A stretch of DNA of 64,000 nucleotides from contig NZ_CP099917.1 in assembly GCF_030994125.1 (NCBI RefSeq), positions 1,550,001-1,614,000 on the forward strand. Reading direction: 5' to 3'. The position numbers and the translations under genes were made by a program. Below the pieces are notes generated by a model that saw nothing but the letters and a program-made list of their open reading frames with translations, was not told where the DNA came from and ran no database searches. The stretch is from Pseudoalteromonas xiamenensis. Lineage in GTDB: Bacteria; Pseudomonadota; Gammaproteobacteria; Enterobacterales; Alteromonadaceae. Below are positions 44,745 through 54,905 of this stretch, piece by piece. The stretch's first letter is position 1. Each line of letters opens with the position of its first letter.

Positions 44745-45603
44745 AGTCCACTCCCCCATCAGTGAGACACCTGTAAACTAGAGTTTTCCAACTTTGCTCG
44801 ATAAGCTGGGGCGGCAGATCACCAAGGCTTTCATGTGTTCGTTCTTCGTTGTAATCCAACCGCCAGAACCATACCATTTCTTTTACTTGATTGAGTGTTT
44901 CAAACAAGTAAGCATCTAAAAATTCTCGTCTAAATGAGCCATTAAACCGTTCAACAAACCCGTTTTGCTGTGGTTTGCCAGGCTGGATATAAACTAATTC
45001 GATGTTATGTGCTTCACACCAATCGGTTAAACGTGCTGAGATTAATTCGGGCCCGTTATCTACTCGAATTTGTTTCGGTAAACCGCGCTCTACTTTGAGT
45101 TGTTCAAGTGTTCTAACAACTCGTTCTTCTGGCAGCGAAGTATCTACTTCAATAGCCAAACACTCCCGAGTGCCTTCATCAACAATATTGAGCGTTCTAA
45201 ATCGTTTACCGCAGTATAAAGAATCATGCATAAAATCTAAGGCCCACTGATGATCCGCTTGAGCGACAATTTCCAATGGCTGCGCAACTCGTTTTGGCAA
45301 CACGCGTTTCACTCTGCGTTTTAAGTTCAAACCCATTTGGCAATACACCCGATATACGCGTTTATGGTTAAACGGATAACCTTTAAAACGAAGACGCCCA
45401 TAGCATTTCCAGAATCCAGCTCTGGGGGACTTTTTTAATTCTGCATTGATGGCATCAATGACAGCTGCGTCAGCCTTTCGCCAGTCTCGTTCTGAGCGGT
45501 AGTAGGTAGCGCGACCAATACCCACAAACTTACACGCTTTTAGAATACTTAAACCCGCTTGAACCAGTGTGCTGGCGCTACTTCGCTTCTGCGCTGTCAC
45601 CAA
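44743..45603 (-). CDS. IS3-family transposase OrfB (DDE integrase core)
   Basis: The frame has HTH_21-like text (AGFWKCYGRLRFKGYPFNHKRVYRVY) and an rve integrase core with the DDE residues in ALDFMHDSL, RVDNGPELIS and QNGFVERFNGSFRREFL. It has no start of its own; it is made by -1 frameshifting from OrfA. The A AAA AAG slippery heptamer lies at 45606-45612, joining ELFAKKG to LVTAQKRSSAS. The last stop codon uses the final IS base plus two flanking bases. Both frames look intact, so the element may be active. Confidence 0.92.
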   Translation of the reverse strand: MVTAQKRSSASTLVQAGLSILKACKFVGIGRATYYRSERDWRKADAAVIDAINAELKKSPRAGFWKCYGRLRFKGYPFNHKRVYRVYCQMGLNLKRRVKRVLPKRVAQPLEIVAQADHQWALDFMHDSLYCGKRFRTLNIVDEGTRECLAIEVDTSLPEERVVRTLEQLKVERGLPKQIRVDNGPELISARLTDWCEAHNIELVYIQPGKPQQNGFVERFNGSFRREFLDAYLFETLNQVKEMVWFWRLDYNEERTHESLGDLPPQLIEQSWKTLVYRCLTDGGVD

Positions 45604-45935
45604 CCCTTTTTTGCGAATAACTCCTTTATCGCATGGTTCTCTAGGCTGACATCTGCGTACATCTTCTTAAGCTTGGCATTCTCTTCTTCAAGCTCTTTCA
45701 GGCGCTTAACATCTGACGCTTCCATACCGCCATATTTGGCTTTCCAGTTGTAATACGTAGCACTGCTGATCCCATGCCTGCGGCACACTTCTTCAACCTT
45801 CATACCCGTATCAGTTTCTTTAAGCACAGCTATGATCTGAGATTCTGTAAAACGTGACTTTTTCATCGTTGTCTCCTGTTTGTGATATTACAGAAAACGC
45901 TAATTAAACATGTCTCATGTTAAGGGAAGTGGACA
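44745..45935 (-). mobile_element. IS3-family insertion sequence (IS407-like)
   Basis: An element of about 1.19 kb with two overlapping reading frames. The ends carry imperfect inverted repeats of about 24 bases (GTCCACTCCCC... against GTCCACTTCCC..., both reaching TGAGACA). The 4-base sequence TATC lies on each side (44741-44744 and 45936-45939), a probable target duplication. 4-base duplications suit the IS407 group. One side flanks a 28-codon rfbA remnant, the other an unidentified gene tail, so the insertion or linked deletion removed most of rfbA. Confidence 0.85.
45597..45866 (-). CDS. IS3-family transposase OrfA
   Basis: The 89-residue protein begins MKKSRFTESQIIAVLKETDTGMKVEEVCRRHGISSATYYNWKAKYGG, the HTH of the IS407/IS2-like OrfA class. 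A leucine-zipper-like coiled coil follows (KRLKELEEENAKLKKMYADVSLENHAIKELF). It binds the IS ends and, by frameshift at its 3' end, yields the OrfAB transposase. An RBS-like GGAGACA lies just before its ATG. Confidence 0.93.
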   Translation of the reverse strand: MKKSRFTESQIIAVLKETDTGMKVEEVCRRHGISSATYYNWKAKYGGMEASDVKRLKELEEENAKLKKMYADVSLENHAIKELFAKKGW

Positions 45936-46019
45936 TATCCATTCACTCAACGGCTTCCCCATCGTTATTGGATAAACGTCAGTGCGAGCAGAGCCACTTG
46001 CCAGAATAATTCCTTTCAT
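45936..46019 (-). pseudogene. rfbA: rfbA remnant truncated by the IS
   Basis: The frame MKGIILASGSARTDVYPITMG is clearly the N-terminus of glucose-1-phosphate thymidylyltransferase (usual form MKGIILAGGSGTRLYPITMG) with substitutions in the nucleotide loop. After about 21 codons similarity fades (KPLSEW), and the IS end follows. The rest of rfbA is missing. It lies 80 bases after rfbB, the usual rfbBA order. The gap 46020-46099 holds the short rfbB-rfbA spacer only. Confidence 0.85.
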
Positions 46020-46099
46020 TGAGTATTCAGTTCTAAGTTTCTAGGTTCAGTACCTAAGAAAAGTAAGAGCATAGAAACAGTCATTTAAAGAAATTAAAG

Positions 46100-47161
46100 T
46101 TAGTTTTTGCCTAGACGTTCTCGAGAATAGGAGCCATCTAGCACTCGGGTCCACCATTCTCGATTATTTAAGTACCATTCCACTGTTTTTTGAATACCTG
46201 ACTCAAAGGTTTCTTGCGGTTTCCAGCTGAGTTCACGATCTATCTTACTAGCATCAATGGCATAACGAACATCATGCCCAGGCCGATCTTTTACATACGT
46301 AATAAGATCTAGATATTGAACAACACCGAGCGGTTTATCAGGTACCATTTCTTCGAGCAGTAAACAAATGGTTTTCACAACCTCTATGTTGGTTTTCTCG
46401 TTATGACCACCGATATTGTAAGTTTCACCGACAACTCCTTTTGTGACGACCTTATGAAGAGCACGAGCGTGATCTTCTACAAACAACCAATCGCGTATTT
46501 GCATCCCATCGCCATAAACAGGCAAACTTTTACCCTCAAGCGCATTTAATATCATCAAAGGAATTAATTTCTCTGGGAAATGGTACGGGCCGTAATTGTT
46601 CGAACAATTGGTAACAATGGTAGGTAAGCCATAAGTACGCAACCATGCACGGACTAAGTGATCACTCGATGCTTTGGAAGCAGAATAAGGACTAGATGGC
46701 GTGTAAGAAGTAGTTTCTGTAAATAGGTCATCGCTGCCTTGCAAATCACCATACACTTCATCGGTGGAGATATGGTGGAAGCGAAACAAAGCTTTGCACT
46801 TGCTGTCTAAGCTATTCCAGTAGCTACGGGCCGCTTCTAGCAGTGTGTATGTGCCAACAATATTAGTTTCAATAAAAGCGGTAGGACCATCAATGGAACG
46901 ATCAACATGCGATTCTGCTGCTAGATGCATCACAGCATCCGGCTTATGTTCGCTAAATACGCGATCCAATTCTGCGCGATCACATATATCCACTTTCTCA
47001 AATGTATAGCGTTTATGATTTTCGACTTCAGCTAGGGATTCTAAATTCCCTGCGTACGTAAGCTTGTCGACATTAACTACTCTATCTGTTGTGTTTTGAA
47101 TGATGTGGCGAATAACAGCAGATCCGATAAACCCTGCACCACCAGTGATGAGTATTTTCAT
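46100..47161 (-). CDS. rfbB: dTDP-glucose 4,6-dehydratase
   Basis: RfbB (RmlB) makes dTDP-4-keto-6-deoxyglucose. The 353-residue SDR begins [21 protein letters not shown] and shows [28 protein letters not shown], the YxxxK in [15 protein letters not shown], and [15 protein letters not shown]. It appears intact, though its partner rfbA next door is destroyed and rfbC-rfbD lie about 37 kb away. The start is directly (2 bases) after the stop of an epimerase-like fragment, as if once in one operon. Confidence 0.95.
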   Translation of the reverse strand: MKILITGGAGFIGSAVIRHIIQNTTDRVVNVDKLTYAGNLESLAEVENHKRYTFEKVDICDRAELDRVFSEHKPDAVMHLAAESHVDRSIDGPTAFIETNIVGTYTLLEAARSYWNSLDSKCKALFRFHHISTDEVYGDLQGSDDLFTETTSYTPSSPYSASKASSDHLVRAWLRTYGLPTIVTNCSNNYGPYHFPEKLIPLMILNALEGKSLPVYGDGMQIRDWLFVEDHARALHKVVTKGVVGETYNIGGHNEKTNIEVVKTICLLLEEMVPDKPLGVVQYLDLITYVKDRPGHDVRYAIDASKIDRELSWKPQETFESGIQKTVEWYLNNREWWTRVLDGSYSRERLGKN

Positions 47162-47163
47162 AA

Positions 47164-47379
47164 TTAAACCAAATATTCCCTATACCAAGACATCGTTTCA
47201 GAGAGCTCCACCTTGATTCGATGAGTATGATGGTCGCTTAAATTGCCTGTTGCCATGCTAAAATCAGCCTGAAATTGCCCTACATCATCCGCTCGAAAGT
47301 CACAACAGATCGGCTCGCGTTGTCCATTAGTGATATTTTCATTCAGTCCATTTTTAATTACATAAATCTTATCCATCAC
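47164..47379 (-). pseudogene. C-terminal fragment of an NAD-dependent sugar epimerase (probable)
   Basis: The 71-residue frame ends FRADDVGQFQADFSMATGNL...[14 protein letters not shown], which matches the usual end of extended-SDR sugar epimerases (aDxxkA...LxxTixWYxxyL). No Rossmann domain or good start is present, so it is likely a truncated gene. It stops two bases before rfbB. Alternatives such as a small unrelated protein cannot be excluded. Confidence 0.4.
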
Positions 47380-47829
47380 TTTTGAAATATTAGTTATCTC
47401 TTTGTTTTATTATTGGAATAGTCTGCAACTACAAGACAATATAGCTATGGCATCAGCTACTTGTAGGCTACCACACCCAAGTTACAGACCCTAGAGGCTA
47501 ATTTAGCTTCTATGAATTGCTTTTTCGGTGCGCGCTGCATTTTTCGAGTGTACGCATATAACGCTGTATTTATCTAATTTAATTACATTATCCACTCTCA
47601 AAAGGATGACTTACGATTCAGAAAACAACCCCATACCATTAAGTTTAGGGTTGTTTACTCTATTCTCTAGTGAAGTTCAATAACTACAGAATTAATCTCT
47701 GTTAGATGTAAATATTGAAAACACAGCTTTGCCAACAAAGCTAACGATTACCCAAGGCTCTCGTTCTTGAGTATGGTAAACTCCAAAAGTTTCCGCTAAA
47801 TTCTCATTAAAATTTGAAAACCAATAAAT
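47380..47829. other. Intergenic stretch with degenerate JUMPstart
   Basis: No gene is supported in these 450 bases. It contains a decayed JUMPstart-like leader (47463-47494, minus strand) and, near 47622-47652, complementary arms (GAAAACAACCC... and GGGTTGTTT) that may form the terminator of ugd. The remainder shows no clear feature. Confidence 0.5.
47463..47494 (-). promoter_or_regulatory. Degenerate JUMPstart/ops-like element
   Basis: On the minus strand AGGGTCTGTAACTTGGGTG followed by TGGTAGCCTAC aligns without gaps to the intact JUMPstart of the wza leader (AGGGGCTGCAACCTAGGGGC, GGTAGCGTGC). The ops core is changed at two or more positions, so RfaH recruitment is doubtful. It precedes the epimerase fragment, rfbB and rfbA remnant. 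Confidence 0.55.
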
Positions 47830-48996
47830 TTAGTCTTTATTGAATAAGTCTCTAGTGTAGACTTTCTCAACCACATCCTCTAATTCCGTAAACATACGAT
47901 TAGAAATTATTACATCGCAACGCTTCTTAAATTCACTCAAATCACGAACAACCTCAGAGCGATAAAATTCAGCTTCTTTCAACTCAGGTTCAAATACCAC
48001 GACGGTGATACCTTTTGCCTTTAATCGTTTCATAACCCCTTGGACTGACGATGCTCTGAAATTGTCCGACCCAGATTTCATGATCAGTCTATATACTCCG
48101 ACGACACTCGGATTGCGCTTCAGAATACTATTAGCAATGAAATCTTTACGAGTTGTGTTTGCTTCTACTATAGCTCGAATAAGATTATTAGGTACATCTT
48201 CGTAATTTGCCAGAAGTTGCTTGGTATCTTTTGGTAGACAATAACCGCCATAACCAAAAGAAGGATTATTGTAATGATTACCTATTCTAGGATCTAACCC
48301 TACCCCATCAATGATTTGACGGCTATTCAACCCATGACTTTCCGCATAGCTATCCAACTCATTGAAAAAAGCTACACGCATTGCAAGGTAAGTATTCGAA
48401 AAGAGTTTGATGGCTTCTGCTTCTGTAGAATCGGTGTATAGTATCCTAATATCTTCTTTAATTGCGGCTTCTTTCAAGAGTTCTGCAAATACTTTAGCGC
48501 CATTACACTGCCCACCAACGATTATCCTCGAAGGGTACAAGTTATCGTATAAAGCTTTCCCTTCTCTTAAGAACTCAGGTGAAAACAAAATCTTCATATG
48601 CGGATAGCGACTCTGTAACTTCTGAGTATAACCTACCGGCACTGTCGACTTAATAATTACAATAGAGTTGGAATTAAAGTGGTTTATATCCTCTATAACA
48701 GATTCAACCGACTTAGTATTAAAATAGTTAGTTTGTGGGTCGTAGTCTGTCGGTGTTGCAATCACAACATAGTCAGCGTTACGATAAGATAAAGTCTTAT
48801 CCGTTGTTGCTGTTAGGTTTAATTGTTTATTTTCCAAAAAGTTGCTGATTTCATTATCGACAATAGGTGATTTTTTTCTATTAATCAGATCCACTTTTTT
48901 TTGATCTATGTCTAAAGCGATAACCTCATTATTTTGGGCCAACAGAATCGAGTTAGATAAACCCACATATCCAGTTCCAACAACAACTATTTTCAT
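47830..48996 (-). CDS. ugd: UDP-glucose 6-dehydrogenase
   Basis: Ugd oxidises UDP-glucose to UDP-glucuronic acid. The 388-residue protein begins [30 protein letters not shown] and shows [37 protein letters not shown], and the catalytic cysteine in [18 protein letters not shown], ending with [10 protein letters not shown] as usual. ATG 48996 overlaps the preceding glycosyltransferase stop by one base (TGATG). It is the last gene of the 54.9-47.8 kb operon and supplies GlcA for that second polysaccharide. Confidence 0.95.
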   Translation of the reverse strand: MKIVVVGTGYVGLSNSILLAQNNEVIALDIDQKKVDLINRKKSPIVDNEISNFLENKQLNLTATTDKTLSYRNADYVVIATPTDYDPQTNYFNTKSVESVIEDINHFNSNSIVIIKSTVPVGYTQKLQSRYPHMKILFSPEFLREGKALYDNLYPSRIIVGGQCNGAKVFAELLKEAAIKEDIRILYTDSTEAEAIKLFSNTYLAMRVAFFNELDSYAESHGLNSRQIIDGVGLDPRIGNHYNNPSFGYGGYCLPKDTKQLLANYEDVPNNLIRAIVEANTTRKDFIANSILKRNPSVVGVYRLIMKSGSDNFRASSVQGVMKRLKAKGITVVVFEPELKEAEFYRSEVVRDLSEFKKRCDVIISNRMFTELEDVVEKVYTRDLFNKD

Positions 48997-50090
48997 CAAT
49001 ATTCCTGATTATATATTCGCTGATTTAGCTCGTTGACTAAATCTGATGCTACTTGGGTTGAATTGTATTGACTCACCGATTCACGAGCATTAGAACAAAG
49101 AATACGATAGTCACTAGATTTCATAGTTACAATCTCGATTATTTTTTGAGCAATTGAAGCTTCATTTTTCGCTTCAAAATGCAAACCATTTTTGCCATCA
49201 ATAACAATTTCATTAACCGGATTTATATTTGAAGCTAGAACTGGAATACCACAAGCAAGAGCCTCAACTGCAACTAAGCCAAAACTTTCTCTATGTGTAG
49301 GAAAGATAAAAGCGTCCATCTCTTGGTATTTCTCTACAAGCTCATTTGGCTTCAACGCTCCAAAATAAGATACTAATGAAGATAATTTGAGGTTCAGAAT
49401 CTTTTCCGTTAGTTCACCCACCTGAGATCCGGTGCCATACATTTTTAATTTAAAATTACTAAGAACATGAGGCTGAGTCTCTTTTATAAGTGCGAGTGCT
49501 TCAAGTAGCTCTTGCCACCCTTTCCCTTCATCGATCCTCGATACATACCCTAATACGAATCCTTCTCTGTCAGAACACAAAGTGGGCTTAAAGAGAGCAA
49601 ATTCAACCCCTGCTGATGGGGAAACTATAATTTTATTTTTCTGATACCAAGGGTAAAGATCAAGTAAACAATCTTTAAAATAAGTAGAAGGTACAATGAC
49701 AGCGGCACTATGTCGCAAGATAAGAGCAGAGAAAAATCCCATAACTCTGTGTGTGAGCGACACTCCTACAAGATCATCACCATGAATATTGATTACATAT
49801 TTTGGTCTATTAATGAATAGAAACGGTATTAAACACAAAGTCGAGTAAGTTAGATAATGAAAATAAACATAGTCATAATCTCGCTTTGCAATAGCCCGTA
49901 TACCTCTAGCAACAAACTTCACGTAAGTGAGTAGCTTATAAATTCCATGGGTCCTATAATCAATAACTATCTTACTTACGATTTCATTTCCATGACTCTT
50001 TAATTGCTCGTAGTTTTTACCTACAAAACTTCCAAAAGAAGGATCTTTTTCTGAAGGAAAGAGATTAGCAATAAAACAGATTTTTCTCAC
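48996..50090 (-). CDS. Glycosyltransferase family 4
   Basis: The 364-residue GT-B enzyme shows [48 protein letters not shown] and the donor-site region [36 protein letters not shown] (EX7E motif). It adds one sugar to the lipid-linked repeat unit. It is encoded between a GT2 (1-base gap) and ugd. The donor is unknown; UDP-GlcA from ugd is one option. Confidence 0.9.
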   Translation of the reverse strand: MRKICFIANLFPSEKDPSFGSFVGKNYEQLKSHGNEIVSKIVIDYRTHGIYKLLTYVKFVARGIRAIAKRDYDYVYFHYLTYSTLCLIPFLFINRPKYVINIHGDDLVGVSLTHRVMGFFSALILRHSAAVIVPSTYFKDCLLDLYPWYQKNKIIVSPSAGVEFALFKPTLCSDREGFVLGYVSRIDEGKGWQELLEALALIKETQPHVLSNFKLKMYGTGSQVGELTEKILNLKLSSLVSYFGALKPNELVEKYQEMDAFIFPTHRESFGLVAVEALACGIPVLASNINPVNEIVIDGKNGLHFEAKNEASIAQKIIEIVTMKSSDYRILCSNARESVSQYNSTQVASDLVNELNQRIYNQEY

Positions 50091-50091
50091 T

Positions 50092-50970
50092 TTAATCCCT
50101 TTTGAAAAGTTCTAAGCGCTTTCTAGCAATTTTCGGAAACAAAGACGCAAGCCATGCCCTAAGTAATTTATTTGCTATCGCAGGAGTAAAGAACCTAACT
50201 ACGCAGGCAAAGTCTATTTTTCCTCCCTTGTTATAATGGACAAGAAAATCGAAACATTTTTGATTTGTTTTAGACATTAAATGACCATATCGCTTGTGGA
50301 ATTGTTGAAATCCTACAATGCGATTATTTAAACTATCTGTTATTCTAGGTTTATCGTGTGCGGTATGAACAATATATGAAGGCTTACCAATTCTTCTAGC
50401 TGCGCCATACTTTAAAATCATTCTAGTCCAAAGTTCCCAATCTTGAGAAGACACCATAGATTCCTCAAATAGACCTGAGTCAATAAGTCTTTTACGCCTA
50501 GTCAGTACCTGATTTGAAGCTTGGTTGTAATTGAGCTGAGAATCGATTTTAATAATCAAGTTGGAGTCTAAGAGCAATCGTTTAATCTTCCCATAATCCC
50601 AGATATAGCCACTACATACAAACGCGTATTGATCGTCATAGGCCTCTACCAAATCTTCCACTCTAGACGGTAAAAATTCATCATCATCATCAAGTCCTGT
50701 TGCATATTCACCGGACGCATGTTCTATGGCGTAGTTTCGAGCACAACACGCTCCTCTATTCACATCGAAACAATGAAATCGAACACGCTTATCTTCAATA
50801 GCCAATTGATGTAGATACTCAACCGTACCATCATTCGAACCATTATCAACAATAAACAGTTCTAAATTCTCATAAGTTTGCTGTTGCACCGATCTCACAG
50901 CTCTTTTTAATAATTTCAGGCGATTACAAGTAGGGATCCAAACAGTTACTAGAGGTGAATCCAACTTCAT
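50092..50970 (-). CDS. Glycosyltransferase family 2
   Basis: The 292-residue GT-A enzyme starts SPLVTVWIPTCNRLKLLKRAVRSVQQQTYENLELFIVDNGSNDGT. It has the metal/nucleotide motif GEYATGLDDDDEF, and the acceptor-side ED-like region near SSQDWELWTRMI. It is inverting by family. It overlaps the Wzy-like gene by 4 bases. Acceptor and donor cannot be assigned. Confidence 0.9.
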   Translation of the reverse strand: MKLDSPLVTVWIPTCNRLKLLKRAVRSVQQQTYENLELFIVDNGSNDGTVEYLHQLAIEDKRVRFHCFDVNRGACCARNYAIEHASGEYATGLDDDDEFLPSRVEDLVEAYDDQYAFVCSGYIWDYGKIKRLLLDSNLIIKIDSQLNYNQASNQVLTRRKRLIDSGLFEESMVSSQDWELWTRMILKYGAARRIGKPSYIVHTAHDKPRITDSLNNRIVGFQQFHKRYGHLMSKTNQKCFDFLVHYNKGGKIDFACVVRFFTPAIANKLLRAWLASLFPKIARKRLELFKRD

Positions 50971-52241
50971 GAGTTACTCCTTTTCTCATTGTCGACCCAC
51001 AAGAGTGATACAAAGCATCCGAGTGAAACACCTAACGTTCCTGAAATCCAGACGTGCCCACTTAACTGAGCTAAAAATAATAGAATAAAGGTTCCTACCA
51101 CGACACTTGGACTATAAACAGCATTATATTTTGTAAATAGCATCGCTGCTTTCACAAAAGTAAGAAAGTAAAAACAAAAACATATTATTAATCCAAGAAA
51201 CCCAAAATATGCGAGAACATCAATGAAATCAATTTCAGCAGAATATTTGATTGGGAGAAATTCAGCAATACCGGCGCTTCCAACACCTACTGCTTGTTGC
51301 CAAAAATCTAAATAGTCGATATAAACGACAAAAAGTTGTCGTGCATATTCGTCTCGGCCGGACAAAATGATTCCTAAAACCCCCTTTTGACTGAGTACCC
51401 ACATAAAACGATCATATAGCCCTAGTGCCTGCAATAAATCGTTGATGATAAATGCAATAAACCCAACACTGACCATCATAGGTACTACAATATATAATTT
51501 AAGTGCAGTGATTTTAAAAAAGTTCTCCCGCTCATTTGCTAATGGTATAACAAATACAAGAAGCATTGCCGCAAGCATTGCTGTTTTAGTCGCAACAAGT
51601 AAACCACAAAGTACGGTAAACAAAGCTAAAACAGGGTACCATCTACGATGATAATTCCAGCACATGTGTAACATAAACGAGAAGAGTACAACCATAGTCG
51701 CACCTAGTTCATTTGCTGCATAAATGAAGCCGTTAGAACCTGCAGTTTCATCGTCCCTAAGTTGATAGCTTGAACGCCCAAGCCCTAATGCTCCTAGCAT
51801 CAAGTTAAAACACAAAATAGCAAAGTTACTGATTAATATTCTTTCGAGCCATTTCGCAGAAAAAGACTTCCAACGCATTGATAATAGACCAAAATAGATA
51901 AAAATAGCTATTGGCATAATTATTTTATATACGTTTGAAAAATCATTGATAAATAACGCTGAATTCGTGTTCATGATTAGCTGACATACAGGTCCAAGGA
52001 GCAAAAGGAATAGTAGCCCACATAAGCCAAGAAAATATCTGACGTCCATAAAAAGAACTAGAATGAGTACCAAAATAGTTAAAGGCAGCTTATATAAAAG
52101 TGACAATTTCAAATCTATCCCAAGCTGAATAACAGTAAAGCCAGCGGCAACATCAGCAATTAAATACACACTCATCATAAACAAACACAATTTGTGTGCT
52201 AGTGATGGTTCTACAGAACTAACAAAAAATTGCCTTAACAT
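50967..52241 (-). CDS. Wzy-like polymerase / O-antigen ligase-family membrane protein
   Basis: The 424-residue protein has about ten to twelve hydrophobic helices with a polar loop at about residues 275-330 (GRDEYARQLFVVYIDYLDFWQQAVGVGSAGIAEFL), typical of the Wzy/WaaL superfamily. ATG 52241 overlaps the acetyltransferase stop by one base. Place among GTs with wzz upstream favours the polymerase role for the second polysaccharide. Confidence 0.75.
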   Translation of the reverse strand: MLRQFFVSSVEPSLAHKLCLFMMSVYLIADVAAGFTVIQLGIDLKLSLLYKLPLTILVLILVLFMDVRYFLGLCGLLFLLLLGPVCQLIMNTNSALFINDFSNVYKIIMPIAIFIYFGLLSMRWKSFSAKWLERILISNFAILCFNLMLGALGLGRSSYQLRDDETAGSNGFIYAANELGATMVVLFSFMLHMCWNYHRRWYPVLALFTVLCGLLVATKTAMLAAMLLVFVIPLANERENFFKITALKLYIVVPMMVSVGFIAFIINDLLQALGLYDRFMWVLSQKGVLGIILSGRDEYARQLFVVYIDYLDFWQQAVGVGSAGIAEFLPIKYSAEIDFIDVLAYFGFLGLIICFCFYFLTFVKAAMLFTKYNAVYSPSVVVGTFILLFLAQLSGHVWISGTLGVSLGCFVSLLWVDNEKRSNS

Positions 52242-52789
52242 CAAAATCTTCCAGGCTCTTTTTCTAAAGTAACTCTATAAGCTTTTATATATTCTTCAGT
52301 CGTTTTAATCACACGCGCCGGATTCCCTGCGGCAACCATGCCATCAGGCACATCTCGAGTAACAACACTTCCTGCACCTATAACACAATTGTTTCCAATT
52401 TTAACGCCTGGCAGAATTATTGCTCCCCAGCCTACAAACACATTATCGCCAATTCGAATAGGAGCTCGGTAAGAAAGCCTTGAGCCCTTTTTATAACTTT
52501 CTTGATGAACCACAAGTTCGTTTATAAACAATGTAGGGGAAGCGTCATGTCCAAGCAATGTAGCTCCTGTAATAGTGCAACCCCTTCCTATAAAGAATTG
52601 ATCTCCCTTACTTGAAGAGGATAGTTTGGTGTCGATAATAATCGTATTCTCACCAATTTCAGCTCCTTGATTTCGATAACGTTGCATTGCCAACATATAT
52701 CCCAACTTCTCAAGTTTTCTCTGCAACTTATCTGATTTGACGACGTAGTTCACTAGTTTCAAAAAAACATAATGTAATTTAGTTATCAT
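52241..52789 (-). CDS. Left-handed beta-helix acyltransferase (WcaF/maltose-acetyltransferase-like)
   Basis: The 182-residue protein has hexapeptide repeats: [65 protein letters not shown]. The last part is the usual signature of bacterial sugar O-acetyltransferases. It would O-acetylate the repeat unit or a precursor. It overlaps the neighbouring GT4 end by 11 bases and the Wzy-like start by one base. Confidence 0.88.
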   Translation of the reverse strand: MITKLHYVFLKLVNYVVKSDKLQRKLEKLGYMLAMQRYRNQGAEIGENTIIIDTKLSSSSKGDQFFIGRGCTITGATLLGHDASPTLFINELVVHQESYKKGSRLSYRAPIRIGDNVFVGWGAIILPGVKIGNNCVIGAGSVVTRDVPDGMVAAGNPARVIKTTEEYIKAYRVTLEKEPGRF

Positions 52790-53981
52790 TGGCCAACTCC
52801 AGTGCTAACTTATGCCAACTAAAGTTTTGTTCCGCTAGAGCTCTATTTTGCTGTTGAAGTTGAATATAATCACTCTCACTTAGTGTTGTTAAATTTCTCA
52901 TTCCTTCTGCGAAGGCTTCAACTGAATGCTCTCCTATTAAAATATTATTAGTCGAGTCTAATATTTCACTTGTTGCAGTAATAATATATTCGCTTGACCT
53001 TGCACCTATGATTGGTAATCCGCAAGATAACGCTTCTAAAATTGTTTGACCTAAAGGTTCATAAGTAGATGACATAATGAAAAAATCTGCAGCTTTGTAA
53101 TATATTTCAGGGCAACTCTGGCGACCGAGAAACTTTACATTATCTGCAATATTTAAGCGTTCGCACAACGCTTTCAATTCGGACTCCTCGGCTCCTTCCC
53201 CTAATAGCCAAAGTGACACACTATTGTCTCCAAGCCGCATTAGGGCAGATATCGCAGTATCAAACCCTTTTGCTTTTACAAACCGACCAATACATAAAAA
53301 TACTTTACCCTCATGAGGTAAACCTAACTCTTTCCGCAGCTGAAGTTTATTTGTACGTGACTCTAGGTTGAATCGAGATAAACTAACTCCTGGTTTGCAA
53401 GTTGCGATACTTTTAGAACTATTAATTTTCTTTATCTGCTGCAGCATATTCTCACTAAATACATACAGTTTATCGGCGCTATAAAAAGCCACCCGCTGCA
53501 CTGTTTTATGCAATAAGAAAGAGATTTTATCTTTAATCTTTGCTAGAGTTTTAGTAGGAAGTCGTTGACTTGCTTTCGTCTCATTTTCAACCACGCCGGG
53601 GACCAAATAAACAACGTTTTTGTAGCCAAGCACCTTTAGGTAAACCACATTAAAATGAAACCTACAAACCGTCACTTCCGGAGAGTATGTTTTTAAAATC
53701 TGTTTGTAGAGCTTAAGCGCATTATAAATATGCTTAATTCCTCGACCAAATCTTATACTCTGTTCAGCTCGGTATCGATAGATAGTTACGCCATCTTCGA
53801 TTTCAACTTCTGGTAGTAATTTGTTTTCAGGGTTTAAGTCGCTAGCAACAATGATAACTTCGTAATTTAGATTCTTATATTCTTGAGCGAGATGATAAAG
53901 CGAGTTTTCGATCCCTCCAATATTAGGCTTATACTGGTTACTCGTCAGCACCACACAAGGTTTTAATGAAGCATTTGCCAT
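52779..53981 (-). CDS. Glycosyltransferase family 4
   Basis: The 400-residue GT-B enzyme shows [27 protein letters not shown] at the start (GGxE loop), [20 protein letters not shown], and [32 protein letters not shown] with the EX7E motif. It starts 6 bases after wzz. It adds a sugar to the repeat unit of the second glycan; specificity is unknown. Confidence 0.9.
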   Translation of the reverse strand: MANASLKPCVVLTSNQYKPNIGGIENSLYHLAQEYKNLNYEVIIVASDLNPENKLLPEVEIEDGVTIYRYRAEQSIRFGRGIKHIYNALKLYKQILKTYSPEVTVCRFHFNVVYLKVLGYKNVVYLVPGVVENETKASQRLPTKTLAKIKDKISFLLHKTVQRVAFYSADKLYVFSENMLQQIKKINSSKSIATCKPGVSLSRFNLESRTNKLQLRKELGLPHEGKVFLCIGRFVKAKGFDTAISALMRLGDNSVSLWLLGEGAEESELKALCERLNIADNVKFLGRQSCPEIYYKAADFFIMSSTYEPLGQTILEALSCGLPIIGARSSEYIITATSEILDSTNNILIGEHSVEAFAEGMRNLTTLSESDYIQLQQQNRALAEQNFSWHKLALELANDN

Positions 53982-53987
53982 TGAAGG

Positions 53988-54905
53988 TTATACCTTAGAT
54001 TTTAGTGCCAAAATAAATGCGACTATCAAAGAGAACAAACCACCTAAAAACGAAATACCAAGGCAAATAAGAGCACGTGATGGGCCCGACTTTTCCTCTG
54101 GATAAACCACAGGGGCCAGTGGCTTAAGTAGATGATAATCACCTATAGATGAAAGTAATTTAGAACGAGTTTGCTCTGCTATTAGTTCATAAAATACTGA
54201 GCGTAATTCAGCAACACTGGTTTCAGCTGCTTTTTCTTTTAAATAATTAATGGCCTCTTCAGCTTCTCGTTTATCTTTAACACGCCAAAATTCATTTATG
54301 TCTTCGATTAACCAAGTTGCTATGTTGACCGATAATTCTGGAGAAAGTGAAGTAACCTTTAATTCAACAAGTCCTTTTTTCTTCATATAGAGGATATCGA
54401 TGTTCCCTAACAAGGATATATACCCCTCCCAAGCGGTGGGGATGACTTTTTTACCAGGCGGAGCACTTCGCACCCACAGCTGTTTTTTTGCATCATAAAT
54501 TTTTGGGTCATATACATAGACGTTAGTATCTCGTTCCCACTTTTCCAATGCCAAAATATCTGGAAGTAATTTCCGTTTCTCGATAAATGGCTGTAAGAAT
54601 CCTCTGCTTAGCATAAACTCAATCGCAGTATCAACATCATTGCCTTCGGAGCCACCTAACGATATTCCTGCCATACTGGCTAAACCACCAAACTGACCAG
54701 CCAACTTAGAGAGTCCCCCTCCCTCTTTTGAATTAGAAGGAACCAAATAAACTTTAGTGGTGTATTTATTCGGTTGGTCTTTTGCTACGTAAATAGAAGC
54801 CACAACAGAGAGCAATGTCCCAACAACAACAACCCATTTATATATCAACAACCTAGAAAATATTGAGTTAATATTATGTTCTGTGGTTACAACGTTACTT
54901 TCCAT
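53988..54905 (-). CDS. wzz: Wzz chain-length determinant protein
   Basis: The 305-residue protein has an N-terminal membrane helix (LLIYKWVVVVGTLLSVVASIYV), a periplasmic coiled-coil part and a C-terminal helix (ALICLGISFLGGLFSLIVAFILAL) followed by a short tail. It lacks a kinase domain, so it is Wzz/PCP type 1-like, not Wzc. ATG 54905 has a strong GGGGGAG ribosome site; the TTG at 54917 is the alternative. It is the first gene of the minus-strand operon that ends with ugd. Confidence 0.9.
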   Translation of the reverse strand: MESNVVTTEHNINSIFSRLLIYKWVVVVGTLLSVVASIYVAKDQPNKYTTKVYLVPSNSKEGGGLSKLAGQFGGLASMAGISLGGSEGNDVDTAIEFMLSRGFLQPFIEKRKLLPDILALEKWERDTNVYVYDPKIYDAKKQLWVRSAPPGKKVIPTAWEGYISLLGNIDILYMKKKGLVELKVTSLSPELSVNIATWLIEDINEFWRVKDKREAEEAINYLKEKAAETSVAELRSVFYELIAEQTRSKLLSSIGDYHLLKPLAPVVYPEEKSGPSRALICLGISFLGGLFSLIVAFILALKSKV

